Positions 38,060 through 46,292 of a stretch of DNA of 64,000 nt are shown one piece after another (within the stretch, counting starts at the first letter, position 1; every line of letters begins with the position of its first letter). Both the position numbers and the translations under genes were made by a program. Under the pieces are notes generated by a model, which worked only from the letters and a program-made list of their open reading frames with translations, did not search any database and was not told the origin of the DNA. The stretch spans positions 552,714-616,713 of the forward strand of contig NZ_CP009961.1 of the NCBI RefSeq assembly GCF_000993805.1. The letters run 5' to 3'. Source of the DNA: Thermofilum uzonense. Its GTDB lineage: Archaea > Thermoproteota > Thermoprotei > Thermofilales > Thermofilaceae.

Positions 38060-38360
38060 GTGTACCGCCCTAGCCTTACGGTTTTACTGCTGCATGGCTT
38101 GAATATGAATTATTCGTTGTTGGAGAGGGTCTCGGATTTATAACGGGTGGGAGCGGAGAGCCTTCCTGGGATTAATAGTCAGGGCGTGGGGAGTTTGGGA
38201 ATTGCTGTGCTTTAAAGCGTTTCCTAGTGCTTTGCCCCTCTAGTCGTGCCTGGGGGGCGTGGTGTGTGGAGGTGCTCCCTAATCCTCGTCGAGGGCTTTC
38301 AAATGTATTTTTGTTTGATTGGGAAAGGAGGGCTAGTCTGAGACAGATAGGCTTATGCTT
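38060..38360. other. Gap of 300 nt without a gene
   Basis: A mixed-composition spacer between the prepilin peptidase start and the end of the nuclease gene. A plus-strand frame at 38227-38442 is antisense to the nuclease and has no protein-like features. I see no RNA gene here. Confidence 0.4.
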
Positions 38361-38777
38361 TCACGGGTCTACTTTTTTGAGGGGGTTAGGCTTCGCTTCT
38401 ACCCGGATGGTGGGCTCGCTGCGGCCCATCATTACCATGTAGCCGAGTGGTGTGAGTCTGACTAGGCGTGCGGCTGTCTCGGCTACTCTCTCGGCGTCCC
38501 GGATGGAGGAGTCGAAGACGTGGAGCAGGTAGGCTTTGTCGAGGGATTGGAGGAGCAGCGCTAGTGCCTCGCCTATGCCTTCATAGGGGCGGAGGGGCTT
38601 GCTGGAGAGGTACTTGACCTCGATGCCTACTTTCTCATCGCCTGTCTCGAGTAGTAGGTCGATGTCCGGTGAGAGCCTCCCGAGCCCGACTTTCACCCCT
38701 GCGACTCGGATGCCCTTCTCGGCCAGCTTGAACTTTAGGTAGGTGTAGACCTCCTCCTCGCTGCTGAAGTCAGGCAC
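38361..38777 (-). CDS. PD-(D/E)XK nuclease-like protein paired with ParA
   Basis: The 138-residue protein has the core of a restriction-endonuclease-like fold: helix, then LSPDIDLLLETGDEKVGIEV followed by KYL. This gives D40 and the E53-x-K55 pair expected for metal-dependent DNA cleavage. There is no DNA-binding extension. It overlaps the preceding ParA-like gene by 8 nt, so the two are made together. Function unknown: possible roles are a defence pair or a partition accessory. Confidence 0.7.
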   Translation of the reverse strand: MPDFSSEEEVYTYLKFKLAEKGIRVAGVKVGLGRLSPDIDLLLETGDEKVGIEVKYLSSKPLRPYEGIGEALALLLQSLDKAYLLHVFDSSIRDAERVAETAARLVRLTPLGYMVMMGRSEPTIRVEAKPNPLKKVDP

Positions 38778-39687
38778 TCTCGCGTCCCGCTCTGCCCTTT
38801 ATCACGTAGTCGTAGAACTCGTTGAAGAACTGCTCAAACTGCTCTCTGGCTTTCTTGTCGGGCATGGCTATGATGGGCTTATGCTCGTCTACGGCCTTCG
38901 CGTATGCTATGTACTCGTTCAGCCTTGTCTTGTAGACGGGGATGGGATACTTCCCGTAGAGCTTCACGGACAAGACCTCTTTCTCTATCTCGTCGGCGAT
39001 CCGCCTGTGCACGGCTGAAGACTGGGATACAAGCTTGTTAAAGACGACTCCGCCGCAAAGGGGGCGCTCCGGCCGCAGGTCCTGGCTTACAATGTCATAG
39101 GATGCTTTACTGAAGTAGTCTGTCATGAAGAACTTGAAGGATGCGCGGCCGAAGTCGTCTGGGACGATGGGTATAATGAAGTAGTCGCAGGCTGCCAGGG
39201 CCATCGTGGACAGCACGCCCAGGGTTGCGGGAGGGTCTATGAAAACGTACTCGAACCCTTTTTCCCTGAACTTCTCAACGGCTTTCATCAGCAACTTGAG
39301 CCAAGCTACACCCTTTGCTCCTCCTTCAGCCACGAACCTTCTCTCGAGCTCCATTATCCTCGAATCGCCCGGCACTATGAACAGTCTATCGCTCCACGCA
39401 CTGCTCGTAGAGGAGGCTTTAACGATATACCGTTCGGGCTCCAAGCTCTCAGCTGATTCCCAGAGCTTCAACAGGAAGCTGTGGACTGTGCGTCCCTCGC
39501 TCTCGTACCTTCGCTGAGAGTCGTAGCCGAGCACGTATATGGTGGCGCTTGCCTGGGCGTCGAGGTCGATCAGCAGGACCTTGTCGGAGCCGCTGACCCT
39601 CCTCGCAAGCATGTCGGCGGTGTTTACGCCGAGAGTGGTCTTCCCTACTCCGCCCTTGACGCTTAGGAAGATTACTACCCTGCCCAT
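38770..39687 (-). CDS. ParA/Soj-family ATPase
   Basis: P-loop ATPase of the ParA family (305 residues). It starts MGRVVIFLSVKGGVGKTT with the deviant Walker A KGGVGKTT at 11-18, followed by LIDLDAQASATIYVLG (Walker A') and FIDPPATLGVLS (Walker B). ParA proteins form ATP-dependent dimers on DNA and move cargo. No ParB or parS-like repeats are visible; instead the gene overlaps a small nuclease-like gene. A TATA-like TTTATAA about 45 nt upstream supports this as the first gene. Confidence 0.88.
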   Translation of the reverse strand: MGRVVIFLSVKGGVGKTTLGVNTADMLARRVSGSDKVLLIDLDAQASATIYVLGYDSQRRYESEGRTVHSFLLKLWESAESLEPERYIVKASSTSSAWSDRLFIVPGDSRIMELERRFVAEGGAKGVAWLKLLMKAVEKFREKGFEYVFIDPPATLGVLSTMALAACDYFIIPIVPDDFGRASFKFFMTDYFSKASYDIVSQDLRPERPLCGGVVFNKLVSQSSAVHRRIADEIEKEVLSVKLYGKYPIPVYKTRLNEYIAYAKAVDEHKPIIAMPDKKAREQFEQFFNEFYDYVIKGRAGRESA

Positions 39688-40034
39688 TTACCTAGACCTC
39701 TCTCGTTGAAAACTTCGTTGTTCAAAGTTATAAACATTTTAACGGTAGGCTAGGGAGGCTGGGCGTGATCGTTAATGGCTATGCACAGCTGTGGGTAGGC
39801 GCTAGTGGAGAGATGATTGATATGGATCCCTCGACTAACCCCCCGGGGGACACTCGGGCTCCCTGGTGACGTGTAGGAGCCTGGCTCTTACATGGCGTGG
39901 CTAAAAATTCTCTCGTGTCTGGACTGCGGGTAGAGTTCAAGGTGGCTGGTGTTTTGTTATCCGTGTCGCTTGGCTGATGGTTTCGCGTGCGTTCTCGGGG
40001 GAATGGATAAATCCCGGGTTGTGGTTGTTTTGAT
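39688..40034. other. Divergent gap between parA and the CARF-PIN gene
   Basis: About 350 nt holding the parA promoter (TATA-like on the minus strand near 39727-39740) and the upstream region of the CARF-PIN gene. I see no coding frame or stable RNA. Confidence 0.4.
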
Positions 40035-41396
40035 GTGTATGACCGGGCTTTGATTGTACTGGGTTCTGCCGCGTACGTGTTCGAGGCTGGGGTTTCGTCT
40101 GTCTTGAGGGTTTTGGAGAGTTTTAGTGTTGAGGGTGTCGACCTGTATGCGAGTGGCTTCGCGGTGAAGGAGGCTGAGAGGGTTCGAGATGTTGTTGCTA
40201 GGTTGACGGGCGTGGAGGTGAGGGTTTCTGAGGCGCCTCAGGACTACCGTAAGGCTTACCAGCTTTTCAGGGATGGGCTGAGTGGCTCATCGATCGCTGT
40301 TCCTACTGCTGGCTCTGCGGCGAGTATTATCGGGTTGACTATGGCTGCGGCTGAGAAGGGCGCGCTTGTGGCTCACGTGTATTTTCCGTTTGGGCCGTGG
40401 ACTGGGATGTTCTACCCGTTTGTCCCGAGGTATATTCAGCCGGTGCAGGTGTCTAAGCCTCCTGGGAGTCTGGGAGGAGTTAAGGTTGACTGGGAGAAGG
40501 CTAGGGCCTTGATGGGGGAGCTGGGGTGGCCTAGGCTATGGGAGATTCTCGGTGGCTTGGCGCTGGGGCTTAACGAGCTGGATGCCGAGCTCTACGTGTC
40601 CTCGGACCTCCCGGATTACCCCATGCTTACACTGAGGGTTAGGAGCGGGGTCTTCGGGGGTAGGGCTTCGACTCAGCTTTCCCTTATTCTCGGCGTAAAG
40701 GAGTTGATGAAGACGGAGCTTTGGGGGAAGGATGCAGATCAACATTCTCCAAAGCCTGATGAGGAGAAAAGCAGCTCGATAGCTACCCCCCAAGTGACTC
40801 ACGAGTCGCTGGAAAAGTTTCTTGAGATAGCATTGTCTCATCTTGCAAGGGCCCAGAAATTTAAGAAGGACATATCTCGCGTAGAGGACTGTTTCTGGAG
40901 GCTGCTAGGGTTTAGGGTTTTGAAGCTCGAGGGGATGGAGGACGTCATAATAGACACGAACCTCGTGTATAACGGTATACATCTCACGGCTCAGGGGTAT
41001 AAGGGGAGAATAATGATCCCGTACTGTGTTATGGTGGAGCTCCTCAATAAGAGGTCTCAGGCTAAGACGCCCCTGTCGAAGCTATGCGAGCACACGGTCT
41101 TCCTCGCGTTCGAGGCGCTGTTGAGGAGTGCATACCTTATACCCTCGGACACCTGGTTTTGCGACGCCGTGCTGCCCAGGCTTGACCCGTTGACGCTCGA
41201 GAAGGCCACCCTTGTGACCGCTGATAAGGCATCCTACGAGCTCTGGAACAACATGTACAGGAACCTCAAGGTGAAGGCGATGCTCATCGATGAGAACAGT
41301 TACTCTAGGCCTGACACGGCTACGCTGCACCACGCCATGCTCACGCTGTACGCGGTTTTAACGGGTTATACAGGGGACCTGTCTAAGCAGGTTTAA
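40035..41396 (+). CDS. Predicted CARF-PIN fusion, candidate cyclic-oligoadenylate-activated RNase
   Basis: A 453-residue protein with two recognisable parts. Residues 1-140 look like a CARF Rossmann domain: strand ALIVLGSAAY, and the diagnostic SSIAVPTAGSAASIIGLTMA (about 85-104), which lines up with the SGGPKN region of Csa3 in this same window, followed by GALVAHVYF. Residues 300-425 look like a PIN nuclease: VIIDTNLVY (D307), MVELLNK (E335), FCDAVLP (D377) and VTADKASY (D397). The middle (145-300) is helical with a charged linker. CARF domains bind cyclic oligoadenylate made by Cas10, so the natural reading is an ancillary type III effector. It lies 14 kb from cas10. GTG start. A stand-alone PIN toxin with an unrelated sensor domain is the alternative. 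Confidence 0.65.
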   Translation: MYDRALIVLGSAAYVFEAGVSSVLRVLESFSVEGVDLYASGFAVKEAERVRDVVARLTGVEVRVSEAPQDYRKAYQLFRDGLSGSSIAVPTAGSAASIIGLTMAAAEKGALVAHVYFPFGPWTGMFYPFVPRYIQPVQVSKPPGSLGGVKVDWEKARALMGELGWPRLWEILGGLALGLNELDAELYVSSDLPDYPMLTLRVRSGVFGGRASTQLSLILGVKELMKTELWGKDADQHSPKPDEEKSSSIATPQVTHESLEKFLEIALSHLARAQKFKKDISRVEDCFWRLLGFRVLKLEGMEDVIIDTNLVYNGIHLTAQGYKGRIMIPYCVMVELLNKRSQAKTPLSKLCEHTVFLAFEALLRSAYLIPSDTWFCDAVLPRLDPLTLEKATLVTADKASYELWNNMYRNLKVKAMLIDENSYSRPDTATLHHAMLTLYAVLTGYTGDLSKQV

Positions 41397-41405
41397 AAGG
41401 GCTTT

Positions 41406-41433
41406 GCGATAGAACCCCGTGTAGGGTTTTCGC
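41406..41433 (+). terminator. Hairpin after the CARF-PIN gene
   Basis: Ten bases after the stop codon the sequence can fold as GCG-(A,T)-AGAACCC / loop CGTGTA / GGGTTTT-CGC, giving a stem of about ten pairs. It may end or stabilise the transcript. No long T-run follows, so the terminator role is uncertain. Confidence 0.3.
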
Positions 41434-41690
41434 TGGGCTTTAGACGTCAAGCTCTTAGAATCCTCGGTCTCTATGGCTCCAACCGGTCTGAGGATGGGTA
41501 TTACTTTGATCCACTTGAAGTTGCTGTTTATCTCTGCCCTCAAGCCGCTGAATGGTTAACTGTTTGACAGCTCTTCAAGGTCTCTTTTTTCCCCGGGTGG
41601 CAAGCAAGAGTGCTTCTCTACTGAAGCCTGGGAAAGCCTGGGGAAGCGGTCTTTGTCTTCGGGATGATCCGGTCAGCTATTCCATAAAGG

Positions 41691-42092
41691 CTATAAACTG
41701 GAATCCCCGTGGTATGGTATCACTCTTAATCCGCGTATCTTGCTTAGATGTCTTGTATTGCCTGTGAGGATCGAGTATCCGTTCTCGCGTGCTATGATGC
41801 CGATCAATAAATCTCTAATATCTAGGGGCTGACCTATTGAATATAGGTACGCGGCCTCCTCACCGGCTTTTAAGGCTTCTTTTGACGTGAGGTTAAGTGT
41901 CTCCAGGATCTCGGATAGCTCCTCAACGTCTCTCAGTCTACCAACTCTATAGGCCCCCCAAGCCAGCTCGAAAACGTTTATAACCGTAGTCGCCAAGCGG
42001 GCTTTAGACTCTATTAAATCTCTTATTGTATTCACTGCTACCCTTCTACCTTTTAGGAAGTCGATGAGAAGGTCGGTATCTAAAACAATCAT
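41691..42092 (-). CDS. PIN-domain toxin VapC (second system)
   Basis: PIN ribonuclease toxin of 133 residues. The acidic active-site positions are present: IVLDTDLLIDFLKG (first Asp), TTVINVFELAWG (Glu), and IRDLLIGIIAREN followed by ILTGNTRH. The ATG at 42092 overlaps the antitoxin stop as ATGA and gives the standard VapC N-terminus; an ATG 18 nt upstream is less likely. Unrelated in sequence to the VapC at 31684. Confidence 0.87.
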   Translation of the reverse strand: MIVLDTDLLIDFLKGRRVAVNTIRDLIESKARLATTVINVFELAWGAYRVGRLRDVEELSEILETLNLTSKEALKAGEEAAYLYSIGQPLDIRDLLIGIIARENGYSILTGNTRHLSKIRGLRVIPYHGDSSL

Positions 42093-42310
42093 TCTGTCTT
42101 GATGCTCCATTCTGACCAGGCTTCTCTTATCTCCATCACTACCTTACCCAACTCTTCATCATCGACATCTCTCCACGCACCAGCAAGTTCCAGCAGACTC
42201 CTCTTCTTCGCAAGCCTCAAAATCACGTCTGAGAAACTCTCGCCAGGCCTCTTAAGCTTCAACAGGGCTTCATAGGCATCAATCGATATAGTGATTGTTT
42301 TCACGCCCAT
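42089..42310 (-). CDS. VapB-type antitoxin (second system)
   Basis: A 73-residue protein beginning MGVKTITISIDAYEALLKLK, with a short DNA-binding N-terminus (UPF0330/VapB-like) and an acidic C-terminal toxin-binding part. The ATG at 42310 sits 26 nt after a TATA-like TTTATAAAC on the minus strand, so the upstream TTG start is unlikely. It is translationally coupled to vapC. Confidence 0.82.
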   Translation of the reverse strand: MGVKTITISIDAYEALLKLKRPGESFSDVILRLAKKRSLLELAGAWRDVDDEELGKVVMEIREAWSEWSIKTE

Positions 42311-42594
42311 CCCAAATGCCACCAACTCTTATGTTTATAAATACACATACACACTTATAAGTTTAGTCATGGCCCCTACAGAAAACAACAGGTAATTAAA
42401 GTGTTTTAGGGCTTTGCAAGGGAAAGCCTCTCTGCGCGATTTCCTATTAAATTTTTAGGATATAATTTCGTGTACCCCGAGAGGATAATTGACTCTGTCG
42501 TATTAGCGAGGGTACGCATTAATGTTTTCCTTAACGATTCGCTCGGTTTTCAGACGTATTTTAAATATCTGAGTGGAAATATTTGTCTGATGGT

Positions 42595-42843
42595 ATGAGA
42601 GGGGCAGAGGTTGTACGGGTAGGGAGAAGATACACGGTGGTGGTGCCGAAGAGGTTGAGGGAGAAGTTGGGGTTGAAGGAGGGGGACCTGCTCAGAATCC
42701 GTATAGAGAATGGAAAGCTTATACTCGAGCGCGTAGCTGATCCCTTCAGAGTTCTAGAGGCTGTGATAGGCGAGCCCTACAGCGAGGAAAAGGAGGAAAA
42801 GAAGGCTGAGAGGTGGCTGCTGGATGCCACTTCTGGACACTGA
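42595..42843 (+). CDS. AbrB-type antitoxin VapB (copy 2, orphaned)
   Basis: A near-copy of the antitoxin at 31455: VVRVGRRYTVVVPKRLREKL is identical, and long nucleotide blocks are identical too (for example around 42685-42740). Differences concentrate in the acidic tail. The TATA-like TTTAAATATCT upstream corresponds to that of copy 1. Its toxin partner is truncated, so this copy may be an orphan that could still neutralise or regulate the intact pair 11 kb away. Confidence 0.82.
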   Translation: MRGAEVVRVGRRYTVVVPKRLREKLGLKEGDLLRIRIENGKLILERVADPFRVLEAVIGEPYSEEKEEKKAERWLLDATSGH

Positions 42844-42928
42844 GGTCCCATTTGCGATGAACCCGAGGGACGGCAGACAAGCTAAGGCGTTAAAAGTTGA
42901 ATATAGTTATAAACTTATTATGCCATGA
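42824..42928 (+). pseudogene. Truncated vapC after antitoxin copy 2
   Basis: The frame reads MPLLDTEVPFAMNPRDGRQ then AKAL, matching the first 20-odd residues of VapC at 31684. It then diverges into an AT-rich stretch (KVEYSYKLIMP) and stops after 34 residues. The first catalytic Asp remains but the other three acidic positions are lost, so the toxin is dead. The break point, near 42890, is also a sharp drop in GC. Confidence 0.75.
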
Positions 42929-42978
42929 AGATTAATGAATTATGATCCCCGGTAAAGAATACCTTCCTTATTACAATC

Positions 42979-44232
42979 TTAGACCTTTTCCAGTGCCTTG
43001 TCTATCCTTATAACTCCCCAGCCGTAGAGACTGTCATAGCCGGCTTCTCCTAAATCCTCGGCCGTTACGTGGAGGAGTCCCCTTACCGTGTTGGTCGAGG
43101 TATCGGTTGCTGTCCCTGGGGGTAGTGGTGGGAGTCCCTTGGCGAGCCTGGCGGCCTGGATAAGGGCTACAGCTGCACTAACGTGAGGAGTGGCCATCGA
43201 GGTTCCGCTCAGAGTAGCGTAGGTGTTGTCGGGATAGGTGCTGAGGATGTCTACGCCTGGAGCGGCTACCTCTGGGTTCCTGTTGCTCCAGCTGGGCACG
43301 GCGTTGGTAGAGTCTACTGCTCCCACGGCTATGACCTCCGGGTAGGCTGCAGGGTAGGAGGGGCTTGAAGCACCTTCGTTTCCAGCGGCTGCCACGATGA
43401 CTATTCCCCAGTTGTACGCGGCCTGTATGGCTGTGTGGAGCTCGGCGGGAGCGCTTGATCCTCCAAGGCTCATCGAGAAGACTTCAGGCGCATCGTCGTC
43501 GGGGTCTCCGACTATTACTCCGTCCCCGTCCTTGTCTATAATACCGTCTGGGCCCTTGATGGCTAAGTCTATTGCGATGATCAGGTCGCTCCAGCTGCCT
43601 GAGCCTGAGGCGCCGAGGACTCGCAGCATGTATATCTCGACCTTGGGTGCTACGCCGACGACGCCGATGTTGTTGTTGAGGGCTGCTATTGTGCCGGCTA
43701 CGTGGGTTCCGTGGCCGTTCAGGTCGTTGTATTTAGAGGATATCCTGCCGTTTAACACGGAGACACCCCACTTAATGTTCGCGGCGAGATCGGGGTGGTC
43801 AACATCTATTCCTGTGTCGAAGATCGCGACCTCTATCTCGGAATTGCCGTCACCGTTGAGGTCGACCCAGCCCATGGTTGTAGACCAGGCTGTAGGCGCG
43901 CCTATACGCTGCACGCCCCATGGGATCGTCTGTGGGGGCTGTGATACGGGCTTGCCCGCTGAATGGAATACTCCGTCGGCGCTTACGTGCTGTACGCCTT
44001 TAAGGCCATGTACATGCATTGCCGCGCCGTGAGGCACCCTTATCACGGCTACGGGGAAAGCGTCGGCGACGTAGACAACTTGTCCCCACAGCTTTCCTAG
44101 CTCTGATGCGTCGAATGAAGACTTGTCGATGGTTATTATGAGTGTCTCGAACTGTGCTGCTGCGTTGGCCTCTATGAGAAGGGGTAACTGTAGGGCTAGT
44201 AGAGCCAGGATTACTAGTCCTAGTTTCTTCAT
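42979..44232 (-). CDS. Secreted subtilisin-like serine protease
   Basis: A 417-residue pre-pro-protease for extracellular protein breakdown. The signal peptide is residues 1-25 (hydrophobic core then ANAAAQ), followed by a propeptide of about 75 residues with the I9-like inhibitor look (VVYVADAFPVAVIRVP). The catalytic triad is intact: D139 in IFDTGID, H174 in NGHGTHVAG, S345 in SGTSMATPH, with oxyanion N285 (AAAGNEG). Calcium-binding Asp-rich loops DLNGDGNSE and DKDGDGVIVGDPDDD are inserted, as in thermostable subtilases. Monocistronic. Confidence 0.95.
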   Translation of the reverse strand: MKKLGLVILALLALQLPLLIEANAAAQFETLIITIDKSSFDASELGKLWGQVVYVADAFPVAVIRVPHGAAMHVHGLKGVQHVSADGVFHSAGKPVSQPPQTIPWGVQRIGAPTAWSTTMGWVDLNGDGNSEIEVAIFDTGIDVDHPDLAANIKWGVSVLNGRISSKYNDLNGHGTHVAGTIAALNNNIGVVGVAPKVEIYMLRVLGASGSGSWSDLIIAIDLAIKGPDGIIDKDGDGVIVGDPDDDAPEVFSMSLGGSSAPAELHTAIQAAYNWGIVIVAAAGNEGASSPSYPAAYPEVIAVGAVDSTNAVPSWSNRNPEVAAPGVDILSTYPDNTYATLSGTSMATPHVSAAVALIQAARLAKGLPPLPPGTATDTSTNTVRGLLHVTAEDLGEAGYDSLYGWGVIRIDKALEKV

Positions 44233-44624
44233 AGCGGGGTCGCGACGTCAGAGGGGTTAATATTTCTTATGCTTTTCCTTGTGTAAATTATCTAAAACTT
44301 TAGCCTGCCTCCGAAACTAGCTAGCTAACTTATCGATCTGCTCGCGGAAAATAAAAGGTAAATTATACGGGTCAACGTAGGCATCTTCTCCGCAAGGCTC
44401 TCCGCTTTCAAAGACCGCTGTATGATGATTGCACGAGGTCTATCTCCTCATCCGCCCCCTTCTCTAGGATATCGTATCTAAATTTACGGGTTACCACTTT
44501 TCCAGGATAGTGGAAGTTATATTCGAGGTTTCTCGTGGGGCTCTGACCTCTTCCCGCGTCCTGATGAGGCGTGGCCTGTGGTTGTTTTGATCAGAGCATT
44601 TTTAATATAATAATAGGATATATT
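44233..44624. other. Divergent gap with promoters of the protease and fdhD-like genes
   Basis: About 390 nt without a protein-like frame. On the plus strand the TATA-like TTTAATATAATAATAGG (44601-44617) serves the FdhD-like gene. I see no RNA gene or repeat. Confidence 0.45.
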
Positions 44625-45329
44625 GTGGTGCTTCGAGTGAAGCCCTTTCTAGGGGAGATAGAGGCGTTTTGTTTTAGAGCCGGGGTTCTAGAGAAGTGTA
44701 AGGAGAGGGTGGCGACTGAGTACGAGTTCGAGCTGATAGTAAACGGCATACGTATAGGCTTTTTCTCATGCTCTCCTACTCTTCTAGAAGAGTTCGCTGT
44801 CGGCCACCTCCTCTCCACTGGTCACCGTGTCAGGGATGGATACGAATTCAGGGCTTCGGATGGGAGAGTGGAGATACATGGAGAATTAGTGAAGCTTGAT
44901 TACGCTGGTAGAAACGGTAGCCAAGCTTTCAGAGCAAAGGACATTCTACGGGCCGTACAGGCGCTAGGCGACCTAGGTCTGGGTTTTAGGGAGACTGGGG
45001 CTCTTCACGGGGCCTTGTGTTTTGACCCTGAGGGGAGGATCCTTGGACATGTGGAGGACGTTAGCAGGCATTGTGCTGTTGACAAGTGTCTCGGTTTGCT
45101 CGCCAGGAATGGAGTGGATCTACGCCGTGTAGGGCTCGCGGTGACGTGTAGGCTGACGAAGAGCATTGTCGAAAAGGCCGTACGCGTGGGTGTGCCTTTA
45201 TTGGCTTCAAGGGCTGCCCCTACTCTTGAAGGTATTAAAGCTGCTGTGGACGCGGGATTGACGGTAGTGGGTTTCGTGAGAAAGGATAGGTTTAACGTTT
45301 ATGCGCATCCAGAGAGACTCGTATGGTAA
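44625..45329 (+). CDS. FdhD-like protein lacking the usual cysteine pair
   Basis: FdhD proteins transfer sulfur to the molybdenum/tungsten cofactor of formate dehydrogenases. Family blocks are clear: EYEFELIVNG, LLEEFAVGHLLSTGH, TGALHGALCFDPEG, EDVSRHCAVDKCLG, LLASRAAPTLEGIKAAVDAG and the C-terminal VGFVRKDRFNVYAHPERLVW. The CGxCG loop, whose cysteines are essential in E. coli FdhD, is absent where it should occur (DYAGRNGSQAFRAKD). The protein may therefore bind a cofactor without acting as a persulfide carrier. Starts at 44625, 44628 or 44637 (all GTG) fit the promoter; no formate dehydrogenase is adjacent. Confidence 0.8.
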   Translation: MVLRVKPFLGEIEAFCFRAGVLEKCKERVATEYEFELIVNGIRIGFFSCSPTLLEEFAVGHLLSTGHRVRDGYEFRASDGRVEIHGELVKLDYAGRNGSQAFRAKDILRAVQALGDLGLGFRETGALHGALCFDPEGRILGHVEDVSRHCAVDKCLGLLARNGVDLRRVGLAVTCRLTKSIVEKAVRVGVPLLASRAAPTLEGIKAAVDAGLTVVGFVRKDRFNVYAHPERLVW

Positions 45330-45404
45330 AGTGTTGACGCCGGATATTTGAGTGTAAGTTTAAATAAAGAAAAAATTATATATAAGAATAAGATTACATA
45401 TTGG

Positions 45405-46292
45405 ATGGCTAGTAACGTTGTTTTAGTGGAGGGGCTAGTGAAGAAGTATGGAACATATGAGGCGCTGAAGGGCTTAAGCTTCACAAGTAACACTGAACTT
45501 GTGATTCTCGCTGGGCCGAACGGGGCCGGGAAGACCACGACCGTCGAGATACTCACAACTAACCTCAGGCCAGATTCGGGGAGAGCAGAGGTTATGGGCT
45601 ATGACGTCGTCAACGAGTATAAAGCCGTGAGAAGGGTTATTGCATATCTGCCCCAAGACTATTTCGTCTTTGGCGACCTTACGCCTAAGGAGTATGTTGC
45701 CTCATACCTTATGGCCCGAGGCTCCTCGTTCTGGGAGGCTTGGAGGCTTGCTGGGGAGTGGCTAGAAGCCGTGGGCCTTTCAGGGGTTAATAGGCCTATG
45801 CGACAGCTTAGCGGTGGCCAGATGCGCAGGACATACCTTGCCGCGATGCTTGCAACCGACGCCGAGGTGCTTTTCCTAGATGAGCCGACAGCAGGGATTG
45901 ACGTCGAGGCCAGACGAGACATTTGGAGGCTTCTCAGGGAGAAGGTGAGGAGCGGTACTTGCATCCTCATGACCACACACGACATGTCTGAAGCTGAGAC
46001 TATTGCCGATAAGGTTGTAATCCTAAATGAAGGACGCATGCTATACGAGGGCCCTCCTAAGGCCCTTGTCGAGAAGGTTGGCTTCTCACATAAGGCTGTG
46101 CTGAGCAAGGAGGCCAGGGTCGAATTGAAAAGGTATGTTGATCTGGGCGACAGGGTTCTTGCATATTTCAGCGGGAAGGGAGAATTTGAAGGGCTAGTCT
46201 CCTTGCTTGACGATCCTAGGCATCTCATCTCAGTGGGAACCGTCGATCTAGAAGACGCCTACCTGCTACTCGTGAGAGGTGAGCTTAGGTGA
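45405..46292 (+). CDS. ABC transporter ATP-binding protein (ABC-2 type export)
   Basis: ATPase of an exporter formed with the next gene. Walker A GPNGAGKTT is near residues 36-44, the signature is LSGGQMRR, Walker B is VLFLDEPTAGID, followed by a switch His (TTHDMSEAE). I chose the ATG at 45405, where the conserved start VVLVEGLVKKYG follows directly. The 19 codons upstream are Lys/Ile-rich promoter-like sequence. It overlaps the permease gene as GTGA. Substrate unknown. Confidence 0.9.
   Translation: MASNVVLVEGLVKKYGTYEALKGLSFTSNTELVILAGPNGAGKTTTVEILTTNLRPDSGRAEVMGYDVVNEYKAVRRVIAYLPQDYFVFGDLTPKEYVASYLMARGSSFWEAWRLAGEWLEAVGLSGVNRPMRQLSGGQMRRTYLAAMLATDAEVLFLDEPTAGIDVEARRDIWRLLREKVRSGTCILMTTHDMSEAETIADKVVILNEGRMLYEGPPKALVEKVGFSHKAVLSKEARVELKRYVDLGDRVLAYFSGKGEFEGLVSLLDDPRHLISVGTVDLEDAYLLLVRGELR

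Noticed and set aside
38227-38442. 71-residue plus-strand frame
   Set aside because: Antisense to the nuclease gene and without protein-like features.
41358-41543. 61-residue minus-strand frame overlapping the CARF-PIN end
   Set aside because: No recognisable motif; overlaps a real gene on the other strand.
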